DNA of 64,000 nucleotides from Rhodanobacter soli (GCF_040548735.1 NZ_JBEPSD010000001.1:806001-870000), one strand, 5' to 3'. Positions 18,174 to 27,996 are shown, counted from the stretch's first letter. The notes: generated by a model from the sequence alone, not told the origin. Made by a program: numbers and translations.

Positions 18174-18605
18174 TTACTCCACGCTGCCGCCGGCAGCCTC
18201 GATGGCTGCCTTGGCGCCGGCGGTAGCCAGCAGACCAGACAACTTCACCGCGCGACCGATTTCACCCTTGAGGACGACCTTGACCCTCTTCGCGCGGCTG
18301 TTGATCAGGCCAGCCTGATGCAGCGCGACGACGTCGATCACGTCACCCTTGAGATTGGCCAGCTGATACAGGAACACTTCCTGGCTCTCGGCCTGCTTCT
18401 TCGAACGGAAGCCGACCTTCGGCAACCGGCGCTGCAGCGGCATCTGGCCGCCCTCGAAGCCGTACTTGTGGGTACCGCCCGCACGGGCATGCTGACCCTT
18501 GTGGCCGCGGCCGGCGGTCTTGCCCATGCCCGAACCGATGCCGCGACCGACGCGCAGGCGCGTCTTGTGGGAACCGGCAGCCGGCTTGATGTCATTGAGA
18601 CGCAT
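18174..18605 (-). CDS. rplO: 50S ribosomal protein L15
   Basis: L15, 143 aa, with the Gly-rich N-terminal motif ([19 protein letters not shown]) near 20-38 that threads into 23S rRNA and a globular C-terminal half. Late assembly protein. Directly followed by secY, 5 bp after rpmD. Confidence 0.98.
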   Translation of the reverse strand: MRLNDIKPAAGSHKTRLRVGRGIGSGMGKTAGRGHKGQHARAGGTHKYGFEGGQMPLQRRLPKVGFRSKKQAESQEVFLYQLANLKGDVIDVVALHQAGLINSRAKRVKVVLKGEIGRAVKLSGLLATAGAKAAIEAAGGSVE

Positions 18606-18610
18606 GATGA

Positions 18611-18808
18611 TTACTCCTCGACCCGAACCAGGTAGTAGACCGTGTTGATCAGGCCACGGACCTGCGGGCTGTCCTTCAACTCACGGACGTCATCGATCTT
18701 GCCCAGACCTAGCGCCTTGACGCTAAGGCGGTGGCGTGCCTGCACGCCGCGCAGGCCCTTGACCAGGCGCACGCGCACGGTGGCGGCGGTTTCGTTCTTC
18801 TTAGCCAT
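18611..18808 (-). CDS. rpmD: 50S ribosomal protein L30
   Basis: L30, 65 aa from ATG 18808 ([16 protein letters not shown]). Small ferredoxin-like fold with the block [20 protein letters not shown]. Overlaps the rpsE stop by 8 bp, pointing to coupled translation. A longer in-frame reading lies within rpsE and is rejected. Confidence 0.96.
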   Translation of the reverse strand: MAKKNETAATVRVRLVKGLRGVQARHRLSVKALGLGKIDDVRELKDSPQVRGLINTVYYLVRVEE

Positions 18809-19310
18809 TGCCCAGCACCTCTTCCAGGGTCTTGCCACGCTTGGCGGCGATCTTCTTGGGCGAGGCAACCGCCTGCAGGCCCTTGATGGTGGCGCGCACC
18901 AGGTTGATCGGGTTGCGCGAACCGACCGCTTTGGCCAGCACGTTCTTCACGCCGACCACTTCCAGCACGGCACGCATGGCGCCACCGGCGATCACGCCGG
19001 TACCTTCCGAAGCGGGCTGCATGTAGACGCGGGCGGCACCATGATTCGCCTTCACGGCGTACCACAAGGTGCCGTTGTTCAGCTCGATGTTCACCATCTG
19101 GCGACGGGCGCGCTCCATGGCCTTGGAGATGGCCACCGGCACTTCGCGCGCCTTGCCATAGCCGAAGCCGACCTTGCCTTCGCCGTCACCGACCACGGTC
19201 AGTGCGGTGAAGCTCATCTGGCGGCCACCCTTGACGGTCTTGGCCACACGGTTGACGGCAATCAACTTTTCCAGCAGGCCGTCGGAATTTTCGCGATCGG
19301 TAGAAGACAT
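18801..19310 (-). CDS. rpsE: 30S ribosomal protein S5
   Basis: S5, 169 aa from ATG 19310 ([15 protein letters not shown]). Contains the double-stranded-RNA-binding-like N domain with [16 protein letters not shown] and the C-domain ending [11 protein letters not shown]. It acts in decoding fidelity. The in-frame ATG at 19322 would add four residues; GGAAAAG eight bases before 19310 favours the shorter form, but this is uncertain. Confidence 0.95.
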   Translation of the reverse strand: MSSTDRENSDGLLEKLIAVNRVAKTVKGGRQMSFTALTVVGDGEGKVGFGYGKAREVPVAISKAMERARRQMVNIELNNGTLWYAVKANHGAARVYMQPASEGTGVIAGGAMRAVLEVVGVKNVLAKAVGSRNPINLVRATIKGLQAVASPKKIAAKRGKTLEEVLGNG

Positions 19311-19417
19311 GTTCTTTTCCATGTGCCCGGCGAACCGGGACTTTGCTTGCGGCTGAGCCGCTTGGAGTTGTAGGTATCGCTGTGGAAATCAGGGCCGTGC
19401 CCTGACCCGGGTATTGC

Positions 19418-19777
19418 TTAGAACTTCAGGCCGGCCTCGCGTGCCGCATCGGCCAGCGCCTTGATGCGACCGTGGTAGCGGAAACCGGAGCGGTCGAACG
19501 CGACCGACTCGATGCCCGCGGCCATGGCGCGCTCGGCGACAGCCTTGCCCACCGCCGCTGCGGCAGTCAGGTTCTTGGTGCCCTTGAGTCCTTCGGCGAC
19601 CACCTTCTGCACGGTGGAGGCGGCAGCCACCACATTCTTGCCGGAGGCGTCGAACACCTGCGCATAGATGTGCTGGCCGGTGCGGTGCACCGACAGGCGG
19701 GCCACCGCCAGCTTGCGGATGTGGGCACGCGTGGACTTGGCACGACGCAGGCGGTTTTCGTTCTTGTTCATCGTCAT
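19418..19777 (-). CDS. rplR: 50S ribosomal protein L18
   Basis: L18, 119 aa, a 5S rRNA-binding protein with [15 protein letters not shown] near 9-23 and the C-terminal [27 protein letters not shown] 19777 fits the MSINKN-like start of xanthomonad homologues; ATG 19771 has better ribosome-site spacing (GGAG 8 bp away), so the start is uncertain by two codons. A 107-bp gap follows before rpsE. Confidence 0.96.
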   Translation of the reverse strand: MTMNKNENRLRRAKSTRAHIRKLAVARLSVHRTGQHIYAQVFDASGKNVVAAASTVQKVVAEGLKGTKNLTAAAAVGKAVAERAMAAGIESVAFDRSGFRYHGRIKALADAAREAGLKF

Positions 19778-19824
19778 ATCTCCAGAAAGCGGATCGGCTT
19801 GTATGAGCGGCTCTTTTGAAGAGT

Positions 19825-19861
19825 CCGGCCATGGATGGCCGGTCTTCGCGGAGGGACCCGC
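19825..19861 (+). repeat. Paired-hairpin repeat, copy R3 (rplF-rplR gap)
   Basis: Hairpin A 19825-19842: stem CCGGCC, loop ATGGAT. Spacer TCTTC. Hairpin B 19848-19861: stem GCGG, loop AGGGAC. Flank GCTCTTTTGAAGAGT precedes A and is shared with the copies near tuf2. It ends one base before the rplF stop codon. NGGA loops lie opposite to the transcript. Confidence 0.8.
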
Positions 19862-19862
19862 A

Positions 19863-20390
19863 TTAAGCCTTCTTGGCTTCCTTCAAGGTGATCTTCTCGC
19901 CGGCATAACGCACGCCCTTGCCCTTGTAGGGTTCCGGCGGACGGAAACCGCGAATCTTGGCCGCCACCTGACCCACCGCCTGCTTGTCCGCGCCCTTGAT
20001 CAGGACTTCGGTCTGTGTCGGGGTTTCGATGCTGATGCCTTCCGGCGCCTCGAACACCACCGGGTGGGAAAAGCCCAGGCTCAGGTTCAGCGACTTGCCC
20101 TGCATGGAAACACGGTAGCCGACGCCGACCAGTTCGAGCTTGCGCTCGTAGCCGGTGGAGACACCGGTGACCATGTTGGACAGCAGCGCACGCGCAGTAC
20201 CGCCGAACTTGTCGTCAGCGCCGTCTACGAGGCTGATGTTCGCGACGCCATTGTCCACGGCGACGCTGACGCCCGGCAGGTGATGCACGGACAGCGTGCC
20301 CTTCGGGCCCTTCACCGAAATGCTGTCGCTACCGACGGTCATCTCGACGCCCTTGGGCAGGGAAATTGGTTGTTTGGCAACACGTGACAT
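19863..20390 (-). CDS. rplF: 50S ribosomal protein L6
   Basis: L6, 175 aa, starting [15 protein letters not shown]. Two tandem RNA-binding repeats, with the C-terminal signature [14 protein letters not shown] near 155. Stabilises the sarcin-ricin region of 23S rRNA. Sits in standard spc order between rpsH and rplR. Confidence 0.98.
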   Translation of the reverse strand: MSRVAKQPISLPKGVEMTVGSDSISVKGPKGTLSVHHLPGVSVAVDNGVANISLVDGADDKFGGTARALLSNMVTGVSTGYERKLELVGVGYRVSMQGKSLNLSLGFSHPVVFEAPEGISIETPTQTEVLIKGADKQAVGQVAAKIRGFRPPEPYKGKGVRYAGEKITLKEAKKA

Positions 20391-20401
20391 CGAAAGACTC
20401 C

Positions 20402-20797
20402 TTATGCCACTTGGCCGATGACTTCGCCGCCCAGACCCTTGGCACGGGCCTGCGCATCGGTCAACAGACCAGCGGAAGTCGAGATGATCGAGATACCCAG
20501 GCCACCAAGGACCTTCGGCAGCTCGTCCTTGCCGCGATACACACGCAGGCCGGAACGGCTGACACGGGAAATACGCTCGATGGCCGGCTGGCCCTCGAAA
20601 TACTTGAGCTTGATCTCGAGCACCGGCTTGCCTTCCTCGGCGGAAGTCTTGGCGTCGAGGATGTAGCCCTCGTTCTTGAGAAGGTCGGCAATCGCCACCT
20701 TCAGTTTCGACGACGGCATACGCACGGTCGGCTTGCCCATGGCCTGGGCATTGCGGACGCGCGTGAACAGATCGGCGATGGGATCAGTCATGCTCAT
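20402..20797 (-). CDS. rpsH: 30S ribosomal protein S8
   Basis: S8, 131 aa from ATG 20797 ([17 protein letters not shown]); AAGGA is 7 bp upstream and decides this start over the frame extension. The C-terminal signature [21 protein letters not shown] is intact. S8 binds 16S helix 21 and in E. coli represses the spc operon. The gap to rpsN is unusually long (223 bp). Confidence 0.97.
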   Translation of the reverse strand: MSMTDPIADLFTRVRNAQAMGKPTVRMPSSKLKVAIADLLKNEGYILDAKTSAEEGKPVLEIKLKYFEGQPAIERISRVSRSGLRVYRGKDELPKVLGGLGISIISTSAGLLTDAQARAKGLGGEVIGQVA

Positions 20798-20894
20798 GAA
20801 AACATCCTTCAGAGTGCACCGATATCCGATAAAACCGGAAATCAATCAGATTGTGAGCCGGCACGGACGCCAGCCTGCTTTGCGCAGACCGCCG

Positions 20895-20998
20895 ACTATA
20901 ACAGCATTTTCAGGTTTTGGCGAATAACGATGCGGTAATCGCATCCAGCGACTGCAGATGATGCAGTCGGGTGAACCGGCCACGGAGCTTCACTCCGT
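20895..20998 (-). promoter_or_regulatory. rpsN-rpsH intergenic: three hairpins and a -10-like site
   Basis: The 223-bp gap has no coding potential. It holds three stems in a row: GATGCG/CGCATC (20929-20945), CGACTGCA/TGCAGTCG (20949-20969) and ACGGAG/CTCCGT (20982-20998). On the minus strand TATAGT followed by CGGCGG (20895-20900) resembles a -10 with GC-rich discriminator, though no good -35 is seen. It could be a processing region or an internal spc promoter. Confidence 0.4.
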
Positions 20999-21020
20999 CA
21001 GCCGATCCTGCTAGTGGTTG

Positions 21021-21326
21021 TTACCAGCTGGCCTTGCGCAGGCCAGGCACGTCGCCGCGCATGGTTGCTTCGCGCAGCTTGTTGCGACCCAGGCCGAACT
21101 TGGCATAGACCGCGCGCGGACGACCGGTCAACGCGCAACGGGTGCGCTGGCGCACCGGGCTGGCGTCGCGCGGCAGTTTCTGCAGCTTCGACTGAGCTTC
21201 CATCTTCTCCTCGTAGGAGGCGCTGGGGCTCAGCACGATCGCCTTCAGTTCAGCGCGCTTGGCGGCGAACTTCTGGACGAGTTTGGTCCGCTTGATATCG
21301 CGGTTCACCATTGATGTCTTGGCCAT
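21021..21326 (-). CDS. rpsN: 30S ribosomal protein S14 (zinc-independent type)
   Basis: S14, 101 aa, the long form without CXXC zinc ligands ([13 protein letters not shown] start). The C-terminal block [24 protein letters not shown] is conserved. Placed between rplE and rpsH as usual. Confidence 0.97.
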   Translation of the reverse strand: MAKTSMVNRDIKRTKLVQKFAAKRAELKAIVLSPSASYEEKMEAQSKLQKLPRDASPVRQRTRCALTGRPRAVYAKFGLGRNKLREATMRGDVPGLRKASW

Positions 21327-21338
21327 GGATTACGCCTA

Positions 21339-21878
21339 TCAGTTGCGGAACGGGAAGCTGAACGCTGCCAGCAGGGCTTTCGCCTCTTCGTCGGTCTTGG
21401 CGGTGGTGGTGATGGAGATATCCATGCCACGCAGCGCATCGACCTGGTCGAAGTCGATTTCAGGGAAGATGATCTGTTCCTTGATACCGAAGTTGTAGTT
21501 GCCGCGGCCGTCGAAGGCCTTGCCCGAGACACCGCGGAAGTCGCGCACGCGCGGCAGCGAGATGTTGATCAGGCGATCGAGGAACTCGAACATCTGAGCG
21601 CGGCGCAGGGTGACCTTGCAGCCGATCGGCCAGCCGTCGCGGATCTTGAACGAGGCAACGGAAACACGCGCCTTGGTCGTGATCGGCTTCTGGCCCGCGA
21701 TCTTGGCCATGTCGGCCACGGCGTTCTCGAGCACTTTCTTGTTGCCCGCGGCTTCGCCCACGCCCATGTTCAGCGTGATCTTGGTGATGCGGGGAACCTG
21801 CATCACGTTCTGGTAGCCGAACTGCTCGGTGAGCTTGGCGACTACCTGCTCTTTGTAGAAATTTTCAAGGCGCGTCAT
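21339..21878 (-). CDS. rplE: 50S ribosomal protein L5
   Basis: L5, 179 aa, binds 5S rRNA and the P-site tRNA elbow. Conserved [18 protein letters not shown] near 40 and the [18 protein letters not shown] tail. The gap to rplX is 11 bp. In E. coli S8 binds this start region to repress the spc operon; no structural prediction was made here. Confidence 0.98.
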   Translation of the reverse strand: MTRLENFYKEQVVAKLTEQFGYQNVMQVPRITKITLNMGVGEAAGNKKVLENAVADMAKIAGQKPITTKARVSVASFKIRDGWPIGCKVTLRRAQMFEFLDRLINISLPRVRDFRGVSGKAFDGRGNYNFGIKEQIIFPEIDFDQVDALRGMDISITTTAKTDEEAKALLAAFSFPFRN

Positions 21879-21889
21879 GATCGTGTTCC

Positions 21890-22204
21890 TTACGCGTCCA
21901 CGACCTCGCCAGTCGAACGGAACACGCGGACCTTGCGCCCATCTTCGAGCGTTTTGGTGCCGACGCGTTCACCCTTGTTCGTGGCGGGGTTGAACAGCTG
22001 CACATTGGAGAGATGGATCGAGGCTTCACGCTCGACGATGCCGCCAGCCTGGTTGGCCTGGGGATTCGGCTTGGTGTGACGCTTCACCAGATTCACGTTG
22101 GAGACGAACACGCGATCGTCTGCAACACGCAGCACATCGCCGCGCTGACCCTTGTTCTTGCCGGTGATCACGAGGACCTGATCACCCTTGCGGATACGGT
22201 TCAT
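21890..22204 (-). CDS. rplX: 50S ribosomal protein L24
   Basis: L24, 104 aa from ATG 22204 ([20 protein letters not shown]), with the KOW motif at about 5-30. Assembly initiator on domain I of 23S rRNA. It follows rplN by 13 bp; a longer in-frame reading overlapping rplN is rejected. Confidence 0.97.
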   Translation of the reverse strand: MNRIRKGDQVLVITGKNKGQRGDVLRVADDRVFVSNVNLVKRHTKPNPQANQAGGIVEREASIHLSNVQLFNPATNKGERVGTKTLEDGRKVRVFRSTGEVVDA

Positions 22205-22217
22205 TTCTTGACTCCGC

Positions 22218-22586
22218 TCAGAGCACTTCGGGAGCAAGCGAGACGATCTTCATGAACTTCTCGCTGCGCAGCTCGCGGGTAACCGGCCCGAAAATACGGG
22301 TGCCGATCGGCTCGAGCTTGTTGTTGAGGAGGACCGCTGCGTTGCCGTCGAAACGGATCAGCGAACCATCGGGACGGCGCACGCCCTTGGCGGTACGCAC
22401 CACCACGGCATTGTACACCTCGCCCTTCTTGACCTTGCCGCGGGGGATCGCATCCTTCACGGTGACCTTGATCACGTCACCGATCGCGGCGTAACGGCGC
22501 TTGGAGCCGCCGAGCACCTTGATGCACATCAGTTCCTTCGCGCCGCTGTTGTCCGCTGCGGAAAGCGTGCTTTGCATCTGGATCAT
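22218..22586 (-). CDS. rplN: 50S ribosomal protein L14
   Basis: L14, 122 aa, starting [18 protein letters not shown] with signature [13 protein letters not shown] near 21-33. It forms an intersubunit bridge and is the target of RsfS. First gene of the spc group, only 14 bp after rpsQ and with no separate promoter seen, so S10 and spc operons may be one transcript. Confidence 0.98.
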   Translation of the reverse strand: MIQMQSTLSAADNSGAKELMCIKVLGGSKRRYAAIGDVIKVTVKDAIPRGKVKKGEVYNAVVVRTAKGVRRPDGSLIRFDGNAAVLLNNKLEPIGTRIFGPVTRELRSEKFMKIVSLAPEVL

Positions 22587-22600
22587 GTCTGCACCCTCCC

Positions 22601-22861
22601 TTAGACGTTGGCGCGCGTGATGATTTCAACCACGCGGTGATGTTTGGTCTTGGACAACGGACGGCACTCCGCGATACGCACGAGGTCGCCCTCGTTCGCA
22701 CCCAGGTCGTCCTGCGCGTGCAGCTTGGTCGACCGGCGGATGATCTTGCCGAGCAGCCAATGCTGCTCCTGGCGCTCGACCAGGACGGTGACCGTCTTGT
22801 CCATCTTGTTGCTGGTGACGCGACCCTCGAGGGTGCGCGTCTGCTTGTTGTTGTCGCTCAT
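22601..22861 (-). CDS. rpsQ: 30S ribosomal protein S17
   Basis: S17, 86 aa, OB-fold 16S rRNA binder. Conserved [18 protein letters not shown] near 13-30 and [10 protein letters not shown]-like segment ([16 protein letters not shown]). Last gene of the S10 operon, 12 bp after rpmC. Confidence 0.98.
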   Translation of the reverse strand: MSDNNKQTRTLEGRVTSNKMDKTVTVLVERQEQHWLLGKIIRRSTKLHAQDDLGANEGDLVRIAECRPLSKTKHHRVVEIITRANV

Positions 22862-22873
22862 GTCGGCCGTCCC

Positions 22874-23062
22874 TTACTTCTTGCCGCCGAGCACGAACTT
22901 CGTGCGGGCGATGTCACGCCGAACGCGGCGGAGCTGGTGCGGCTGAGTGAGCTGGCCGGAACCCTTCTGCATGCGCAGATTGAACTGCTCCTTGCGCAGG
23001 TCCAGCAGATGCTGCTGCAACTCTTCGGCCGACTGGTTGTTGATATCTTTGCTGGCCATCAC
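22874..23062 (-). CDS. rpmC: 50S ribosomal protein L29
   Basis: L29, 62 aa (61 if the second Met is used), two-helix protein at the exit tunnel that helps bind SRP and trigger factor. Contains [23 protein letters not shown] at 23062 overlaps the rplP TGA (ATGA), implying coupled translation. Confidence 0.96.
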   Translation of the reverse strand: MMASKDINNQSAEELQQHLLDLRKEQFNLRMQKGSGQLTQPHQLRRVRRDIARTKFVLGGKK

Positions 23063-23472
23063 ATCACCGCCCGGGTCACAAACTGGGTCTGCACCGACAG
23101 CTTGGCGGCGGCCAGGCGGAACGCCTCGCGAGCCGTCAACTCGTCGACACCCTCGATTTCATAGAGCATGCGACCAGGCTGGATCGGCGCGACCCAGAAC
23201 TCGACGCTGCCCTTGCCCGCGCCCATGCGGACTTCGATCGGCTTCTTGGTGATCGGCTTGTCCGGGAACACGCGGATCCACAACTTGCCGCCACGCTTGA
23301 CGAAGCGGGTGATGCAACGACGGGCAGCTTCGATCTGGCGCGCGGTGAGCGCGCCGTGGGTCGTAGCCTTCAGTCCGTACTCGCCAAAGCTGACGAGATT
23401 GGAACACTGCGCCAGACCGTCGTTACGGCCCTTGAACTGCTTGCGGTACTTGGTTCGCTTGGGTTGCAACAT
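23059..23472 (-). CDS. rplP: 50S ribosomal protein L16
   Basis: L16, 137 aa. [17 protein letters not shown] start, with the conserved [17 protein letters not shown]-like region ([20 protein letters not shown]) and [14 protein letters not shown]. Near the A site, including the arginine that YcfD-type oxygenases hydroxylate. Follows rpsC by 11 bp. Confidence 0.98.
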   Translation of the reverse strand: MLQPKRTKYRKQFKGRNDGLAQCSNLVSFGEYGLKATTHGALTARQIEAARRCITRFVKRGGKLWIRVFPDKPITKKPIEVRMGAGKGSVEFWVAPIQPGRMLYEIEGVDELTAREAFRLAAAKLSVQTQFVTRAVM

Positions 23473-23483
23473 GGCAACTCTCC

Positions 23484-24239
23484 TTACTTCGCAGACCGCT
23501 CGCGGCGGCCGTCACCGGCCTCGCGACGCGAATCATTACGACGACCTTCGCCACCTTCGCGGCGCGGCTGCGAGGACGACTCGTCCTTCGACTCCTGGCC
23601 GATCTGGGTCAGGTCGAAGATCTCGCCCTTGTAGACCCACACCTTGATGCCGATGATGCCGTAGGTCGTGCTCGCTTCGGCGAAGCCGTAGTCGATGTCC
23701 GCGCGCAGCGTATGCAGCGGCACGCGGCCTTCACGGCTCCACTCGGAACGGGCGATCTCGGCACCGTTCAGACGACCGGACACGTTGATCTTGATGCCCA
23801 GCGCGCCCAGGCGCATCGCGTTGCCGACCGAGCGCTTCATCGCGCGGCGGAACATGATGCGACGCTCCAGCTGCTGCGCGATCGACTCGGCCACCAGCTG
23901 CGCGTCCAGTTCGGGCTTGCGCACTTCGCTGACGTTGATGTGCGTCGGGACGCCCATCATGTCGCTGACTTCCTTGCGCAGCTTCTCGATATCCTCGCCC
24001 TTCTTGCCGATCACCACGCCCGGGCGGGCGGTGTGGATCGTCACGCGCGCAGTCTTGGCCGGGCGCTCGATCTGGATCTTCGAGATGCCGGCAGCGGCCA
24101 GCTTCTTCTTCAGCATGTCGCGGACTTTGATGTCGGCCACGAGATACTTGGCGTAGTCAGCCTTGTTTGCGTACCACTTCGAGTTCCAGTCCTTGGCAAT
24201 GCCGAGGCGGATACCGGTGGGATGAACTTTATGACCCAT
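23484..24239 (-). CDS. rpsC: 30S ribosomal protein S3 with long charged tail
   Basis: S3, 251 aa, longer than the E. coli protein (233 aa). KH type-2 domain around 39-110 ([14 protein letters not shown]) and the C-domain [23 protein letters not shown]. Forms the mRNA entry tunnel. The last ~35 residues are rich in Ser, Glu, Arg and Asp and look disordered; such tails vary between xanthomonads. Confidence 0.97.
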   Translation of the reverse strand: MGHKVHPTGIRLGIAKDWNSKWYANKADYAKYLVADIKVRDMLKKKLAAAGISKIQIERPAKTARVTIHTARPGVVIGKKGEDIEKLRKEVSDMMGVPTHINVSEVRKPELDAQLVAESIAQQLERRIMFRRAMKRSVGNAMRLGALGIKINVSGRLNGAEIARSEWSREGRVPLHTLRADIDYGFAEASTTYGIIGIKVWVYKGEIFDLTQIGQESKDESSSQPRREGGEGRRNDSRREAGDGRRERSAK

Positions 24240-24254
24240 CGTCTATGTCCCCGG

Positions 24255-24593
24255 TCAGTTACCAACAACCACAGTGATGTGGCTGGTGCGCTTGAGAATG
24301 CGCGAACCGCGGCCTTTGGCGCGGGCATACATGCGTTTCATCGCCGGACCTTCATCGACAAAGATGCTGGCCACCTTCAGCTCGTCGACGTCGGCGCCGA
24401 GATTGTTCTCGGCGTTGGCGACGGCCGACAGCAGCACCTTGCGGACAAGGAGTGCAGCCTTCTTGTTGGTATAGGTGAGCACGTCGCTGGCCCGGCCCAC
24501 GGGAAGTCCGCGGACCAGATCAGCCACCAGGCGTGCCTTTTGCGCCGAAATGCGGGCGCCGCGCAGGATCGCTTTGGCTTCAGTGCTCATCAC
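24255..24593 (-). CDS. rplV: 50S ribosomal protein L22
   Basis: L22, 112 aa, contributes the beta-hairpin that lines the exit tunnel (segment [21 protein letters not shown]). Start [28 protein letters not shown] 24593 overlaps the rpsS stop (ATGA). The second Met (24590) is possible. Confidence 0.97.
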   Translation of the reverse strand: MMSTEAKAILRGARISAQKARLVADLVRGLPVGRASDVLTYTNKKAALLVRKVLLSAVANAENNLGADVDELKVASIFVDEGPAMKRMYARAKGRGSRILKRTSHITVVVGN

Positions 24594-24862
24594 TTGCCCT
24601 TCTTGTCGCCGACATGGCCTTTGAACGTACGGGTCACCGCGAACTCGCCGAGCTTGTGCCCGACCATGTTCTCGTTGATCAGGACGGGCACGTGCTGACG
24701 GCCGTTGTGGATGGCGATGGTCAAGCCGACCATTTCCGGCAGGATCATCGAGCGGCGCGACCAGGTCTTGATCGGGCGCTTGTTGTGGGCGGAAACCGCA
24801 GCTTCCACCTTCTTCACGAGGTGAAGGTCAACGAACGGACCTTTCTTCAAAGAGCGAGGCAT
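24590..24862 (-). CDS. rpsS: 30S ribosomal protein S19
   Basis: S19, 90 aa, starts [18 protein letters not shown] and carries [28 protein letters not shown]. Head protein pairing with S13. It follows rplB by 12 bp. Confidence 0.98.
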   Translation of the reverse strand: MPRSLKKGPFVDLHLVKKVEAAVSAHNKRPIKTWSRRSMILPEMVGLTIAIHNGRQHVPVLINENMVGHKLGEFAVTRTFKGHVGDKKGK

Positions 24863-24874
24863 GTCGGCTTCCTG

Positions 24875-25699
24875 TTACTTGGTACGACGACGCACGATGA
24901 ACTGCTGCGTGCGCTTGTTGTTACGGGTCTTGTAACCCTTCGCCGGCGTGCCCCACGGGCTGACCGGATGACGACCGCCAGAAGTCTTGCCTTCACCACC
25001 ACCGTGCGGATGGTCGACCGGGTTCATCACCACGCCGCGAACGGTCGGGCGAATACCCAGCCAGCGCTTGGCGCCGGCCTTGCCGAGCTTCTTCAGGCTG
25101 TGCTCGCCGTTGCCGACTTCACCGATGGTGGCGCGGCAATCGACCGAGACGCGGCGCATCTCGCCGGAGCGCAGACGCAGCGTGGCGTAACCGGACTCGC
25201 GGGCGACCAACTGCACCGAAGCACCGGCGCTGCGGGCGATCTGCGCACCCTTGCCCGGACGCAGCTCGATGCAATGGATCGTGCTGCCCATCGGGATGTT
25301 GCGCAGCTGCAGGCAGTTGCCGGCCTTGATCGGGGCATCGCGACCGGATACCAGGCGGTCGTCCACCTGCACGCCCTTCGGCGCGATGATGTAACGACGC
25401 TCGCCATCGGCATAGCACAGCAGCGCGATATGCGCAGTGCGATTCGGATCGTACTCGATGCGCTCGACGCGGGCGGCGATGCCTTCCTTGTCACGCTTGA
25501 AGTCGATGATGCGGTAATGCTGCTTGTGACCGCCGCCGCGATGACGCACGGTGATGCGACCATGATGATTGCGGCCGCCGGTGCGGGACTGCGACTCGGT
25601 CAACGCCGCGTACGGCGCGCCCTTGTACAGGCCTTCCGTCTTGACGCTGACTGCGTCACGACGACCCGGCGAGGTCGGCTTGTGGTTGATTAGTGCCAT
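24875..25699 (-). CDS. rplB: 50S ribosomal protein L2
   Basis: L2, 274 aa, needed for subunit joining and peptidyl transferase structure. The signature [19 protein letters not shown] near 220-240 includes the essential His. Standard length. Follows rplW by 17 bp. Confidence 0.98.
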   Translation of the reverse strand: MALINHKPTSPGRRDAVSVKTEGLYKGAPYAALTESQSRTGGRNHHGRITVRHRGGGHKQHYRIIDFKRDKEGIAARVERIEYDPNRTAHIALLCYADGERRYIIAPKGVQVDDRLVSGRDAPIKAGNCLQLRNIPMGSTIHCIELRPGKGAQIARSAGASVQLVARESGYATLRLRSGEMRRVSVDCRATIGEVGNGEHSLKKLGKAGAKRWLGIRPTVRGVVMNPVDHPHGGGEGKTSGGRHPVSPWGTPAKGYKTRNNKRTQQFIVRRRTK

Positions 25700-25716
25700 C
25701 TCACAGAACTCCTGGC

Positions 25717-26010
25717 TCAGGCCTTGGCGGAAACGTCGATGGTCTGGCCATCGGCAAGACGCACATAGGCCTTACGCTTGCCCTGGCGGCTGCCAGCGCG
25801 TTGACGGAAGGCTTTGACCTTGCCCTTGGTGTTGACGAGGTTCACCTGCTCGACCTTGACGTCGAACAGCTTCTCCACGGCAGCGCGGACATCGGCCTTG
25901 GTCGCCGCGGGGGCAACCACGAATACGTACTGGTTATGCTCGGCCAGGCGCGCCGATTTCTCGGAGATGTGCGGCGCGCGCAGCGTGTCGAGAATGCGTT
26001 CGTTGTTCAT
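25717..26010 (-). CDS. rplW: 50S ribosomal protein L23
   Basis: L23, 97 aa from ATG 26010 ([18 protein letters not shown]); GAGGAG lies 8 bp upstream and the ATG overlaps the rplD stop (ATGA), favouring it over the Met three codons earlier. Docking site for trigger factor and SRP at the exit tunnel. C-terminal [13 protein letters not shown]-type basic motif present. Confidence 0.96.
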   Translation of the reverse strand: MNNERILDTLRAPHISEKSARLAEHNQYVFVVAPAATKADVRAAVEKLFDVKVEQVNLVNTKGKVKAFRQRAGSRQGKRKAYVRLADGQTIDVSAKA

Positions 26011-26609
26011 GCCAACCACTCCTCGACCTTCTTCACGGCCTCAACCGTCATCACCACCTGATCGGAACCGACCAGGCTGACCGGGTTCAGAGCCATCACG
26101 TCCAGCACATGGATATACGGGATGTTGCGGGCGGCCAGGAACACCGCCTCCGAGGCGTCTTCCGACACCAGCAGCACGCGACCGGAAACTTCCAGCTCGG
26201 CCAGCTTGGCCACCATCGCGGAGGTCTTCGGCGTTTCGACGCCAAAGCTCTCGACGACCTTCAGGCGACCCTGACGGACCAGCTCGGAGAAGATCGAGCG
26301 GATCGCGACGCGGTAGGCCTTGCGGTTGACCTTCTGCTCGTAGCTGCGCGGCTTTGCCGCGAAGGTGCGGCCGCCACCGACAAAGATCGGTGCACGGTAA
26401 TCACCGTGGCGGGCGCCGCCGCCTTTCTGCTTCTTGAATTTCTTGGTGGTACCGGACATCTCGCCGCGCGACAGCTGCGACTGGGTGCCGGCACGACCGG
26501 CTGCCTGGTAGGCAACCACAACTTGATGGACCAGGGCCTTCTTGTACTCACCGCCGAACACTTCGTCCGACACGTTGAGCGGCTTGGCGCCAATGACATT
26601 CAATTCCAT
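26007..26609 (-). CDS. rplD: 50S ribosomal protein L4
   Basis: L4, 200 aa from ATG 26609 ([18 protein letters not shown]). The extended loop [20 protein letters not shown] that reaches the exit tunnel is clear. In E. coli L4 also represses the S10 operon by acting on its leader; a candidate attenuator hairpin is present upstream of rpsJ here. It overlaps rplW by 4 bp and lies 11 bp after rplC. Confidence 0.97.
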   Translation of the reverse strand: MELNVIGAKPLNVSDEVFGGEYKKALVHQVVVAYQAAGRAGTQSQLSRGEMSGTTKKFKKQKGGGARHGDYRAPIFVGGGRTFAAKPRSYEQKVNRKAYRVAIRSIFSELVRQGRLKVVESFGVETPKTSAMVAKLAELEVSGRVLLVSEDASEAVFLAARNIPYIHVLDVMALNPVSLVGSDQVVMTVEAVKKVEEWLA

Positions 26610-26620
26610 GGCGACTCTCC

Positions 26621-27262
26621 TCAACCCTTGGTCGTCGGGCGGATGATGACGTCGCCACCGGTTGCACCCGGTACCGCGCCCTTCACCGCAATCAGGTGAC
26701 GCTCGGCGTCGACCTTGACCACTTCCAGACCCTGCGCCGAACGGCGCACGGCACCCATGTGACCGGCCATCTTTTTGCCCGGAAACACGCGACCCGGCGT
26801 CTGGCGCTGACCGATGGAGCCCGGCGCGCGATGCGACAGCGAGTTACCGTGGGTGGCGTCACCCATCTTGAAGTTCCAGCGCTTGATCGTGCCCTGGAAG
26901 CCCTTGCCTTTCGACACGCCGGCGACATCGACGATCTGGCCGACGGAGAACACGTCGTCCGCCTTGATCTCGGCGCCCACGGTGTACTTGCCGAGATCGT
27001 CGGCAGACACGCGGAACTCCCACAAACCACGGCCCGGCTCAACCTTGGCCTTCGCGTAGTGGCCCTTCAGCGGCTGCGTCAGCAGGTTCGCGCGCTTGCT
27101 GCCCGCGGAAACCTGGACGGCGCTGTAGCCATCGTTATCATCCGTCTTCAACTGGGTCACGCGGTTCGGCGTCGCTTCAATCAGCGTCACCGGAATCGAG
27201 CGGCCATCTTCAGTGAAGAGTCGGCTCATGCCGCATTTGCGGCCAACCAATCCGATACTCAT
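26621..27262 (-). CDS. rplC: 50S ribosomal protein L3
   Basis: L3, 213 aa from ATG 27262 ([16 protein letters not shown]), preceded by CAGGAT. The signature [24 protein letters not shown] region and the loop [23 protein letters not shown] near the peptidyl transferase centre are conserved; its Gln is the PrmB methylation site in relatives. Confidence 0.97.
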   Translation of the reverse strand: MSIGLVGRKCGMSRLFTEDGRSIPVTLIEATPNRVTQLKTDDNDGYSAVQVSAGSKRANLLTQPLKGHYAKAKVEPGRGLWEFRVSADDLGKYTVGAEIKADDVFSVGQIVDVAGVSKGKGFQGTIKRWNFKMGDATHGNSLSHRAPGSIGQRQTPGRVFPGKKMAGHMGAVRRSAQGLEVVKVDAERHLIAVKGAVPGATGGDVIIRPTTKG

Positions 27263-27282
27263 CTTCGTATCCTGTCTGTCGC

Positions 27283-27594
27283 TCAACCGAGCTTGATCTG
27301 AACATCGACGCCAGCGGCGAGATCAAGCTTCATGAGCGCGTCCACGGTTTTGTCGTTCGGGTCGACGATGTCGAGCACACGCTTGTGCGTACGGGTCTCG
27401 TACTGGTCGCGTGCATCCTTGTCGACGTGCGGCGACGTCAGAATGGTGTAACGCTCGATCTTGGTCGGAAGCGGAATCGGGCCGAGTACCGTGGCACCCG
27501 TGCGCTTAGCCGTCTCGACGATCTCGCTGGCCGAGCGGTCGATCAGCCGGTGATCGTACGCCTTCAGCCGAATCCGAATCTTCTGGTTCGCCAT
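27283..27594 (-). CDS. rpsJ: 30S ribosomal protein S10 (NusE)
   Basis: S10, 103 aa, also the NusE antitermination partner of NusB and NusG. Starts [19 protein letters not shown]; conserved [19 protein letters not shown]. First gene of the S10 operon, with a 300-nt leader and a candidate promoter upstream. Followed by rplC after 20 bp. Confidence 0.98.
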   Translation of the reverse strand: MANQKIRIRLKAYDHRLIDRSASEIVETAKRTGATVLGPIPLPTKIERYTILTSPHVDKDARDQYETRTHKRVLDIVDPNDKTVDALMKLDLAAGVDVQIKLG

Positions 27595-27900
27595 AACCGT
27601 GTCCTGTTGTCGAAAGAACGTAATGTGAAACGAAGCGGCTTCTCACCGCCCCGCACTACCCTTTGCCACCACATCGGCAACCGTTGGAAATTCCGCACGG
27701 CCCCAATTCGAAAAGACCAAGCGAGCACCGATGGGCTCGCTTGGACAAATTTGCATCTCGCGCAAAAAGACGTATTCAGCAGGGCGCGCCCTGCGATTAC
27801 GTCGACTTGCGAGGGCCGGTCCTCGGCCAGCGAACTCGAAGCACGTCCTGCGCCTCATTTCGCGGTAGATCGATCAGGATCGAGCCCTGACCGACAAGTG
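27595..27900 (-). promoter_or_regulatory. rpsJ (S10 operon) leader with hairpin and U-run
   Basis: Non-coding 300-nt leader. A 10-bp perfect stem (CCAAGCGAGC / GCTCGCTTGG, 27717-27744) with an 8-nt loop is followed on the minus strand by TCTTTTC, the layout of an attenuator. Further upstream lies a perfect 16-bp palindrome GCAGGGCGCGCCCTGC (27779-27794). The E. coli S10 leader terminates under L4 control at a comparable hairpin; function here is inferred. Confidence 0.55.
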
Positions 27901-27908
27901 AGCTGCGA

Positions 27909-27937
27909 AGTATACCTGCAAATGTTTGCTTAGTGAA
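27909..27937 (-). promoter_or_regulatory. Candidate promoter for rpsJ
   Basis: Minus-strand -35 TTCACT, 17-bp spacer, -10 TATACT, then TCGCAG. The same -10 hexamer occurs upstream of rplK. It would give a leader of roughly 300 nt before rpsJ. Confidence 0.5.
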
Positions 27938-27996
27938 GTGGTCCGATGACAAACCTCACAAGGAACGCTTCACCCGGCGCAATCGGCAGAAACTTT

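Noticed and set aside
27385-27933. Plus-strand frame across rpsJ and its leader
   Set aside because: It crosses the rpsJ gene, the attenuator stem and the promoter region; composition is not protein-like.
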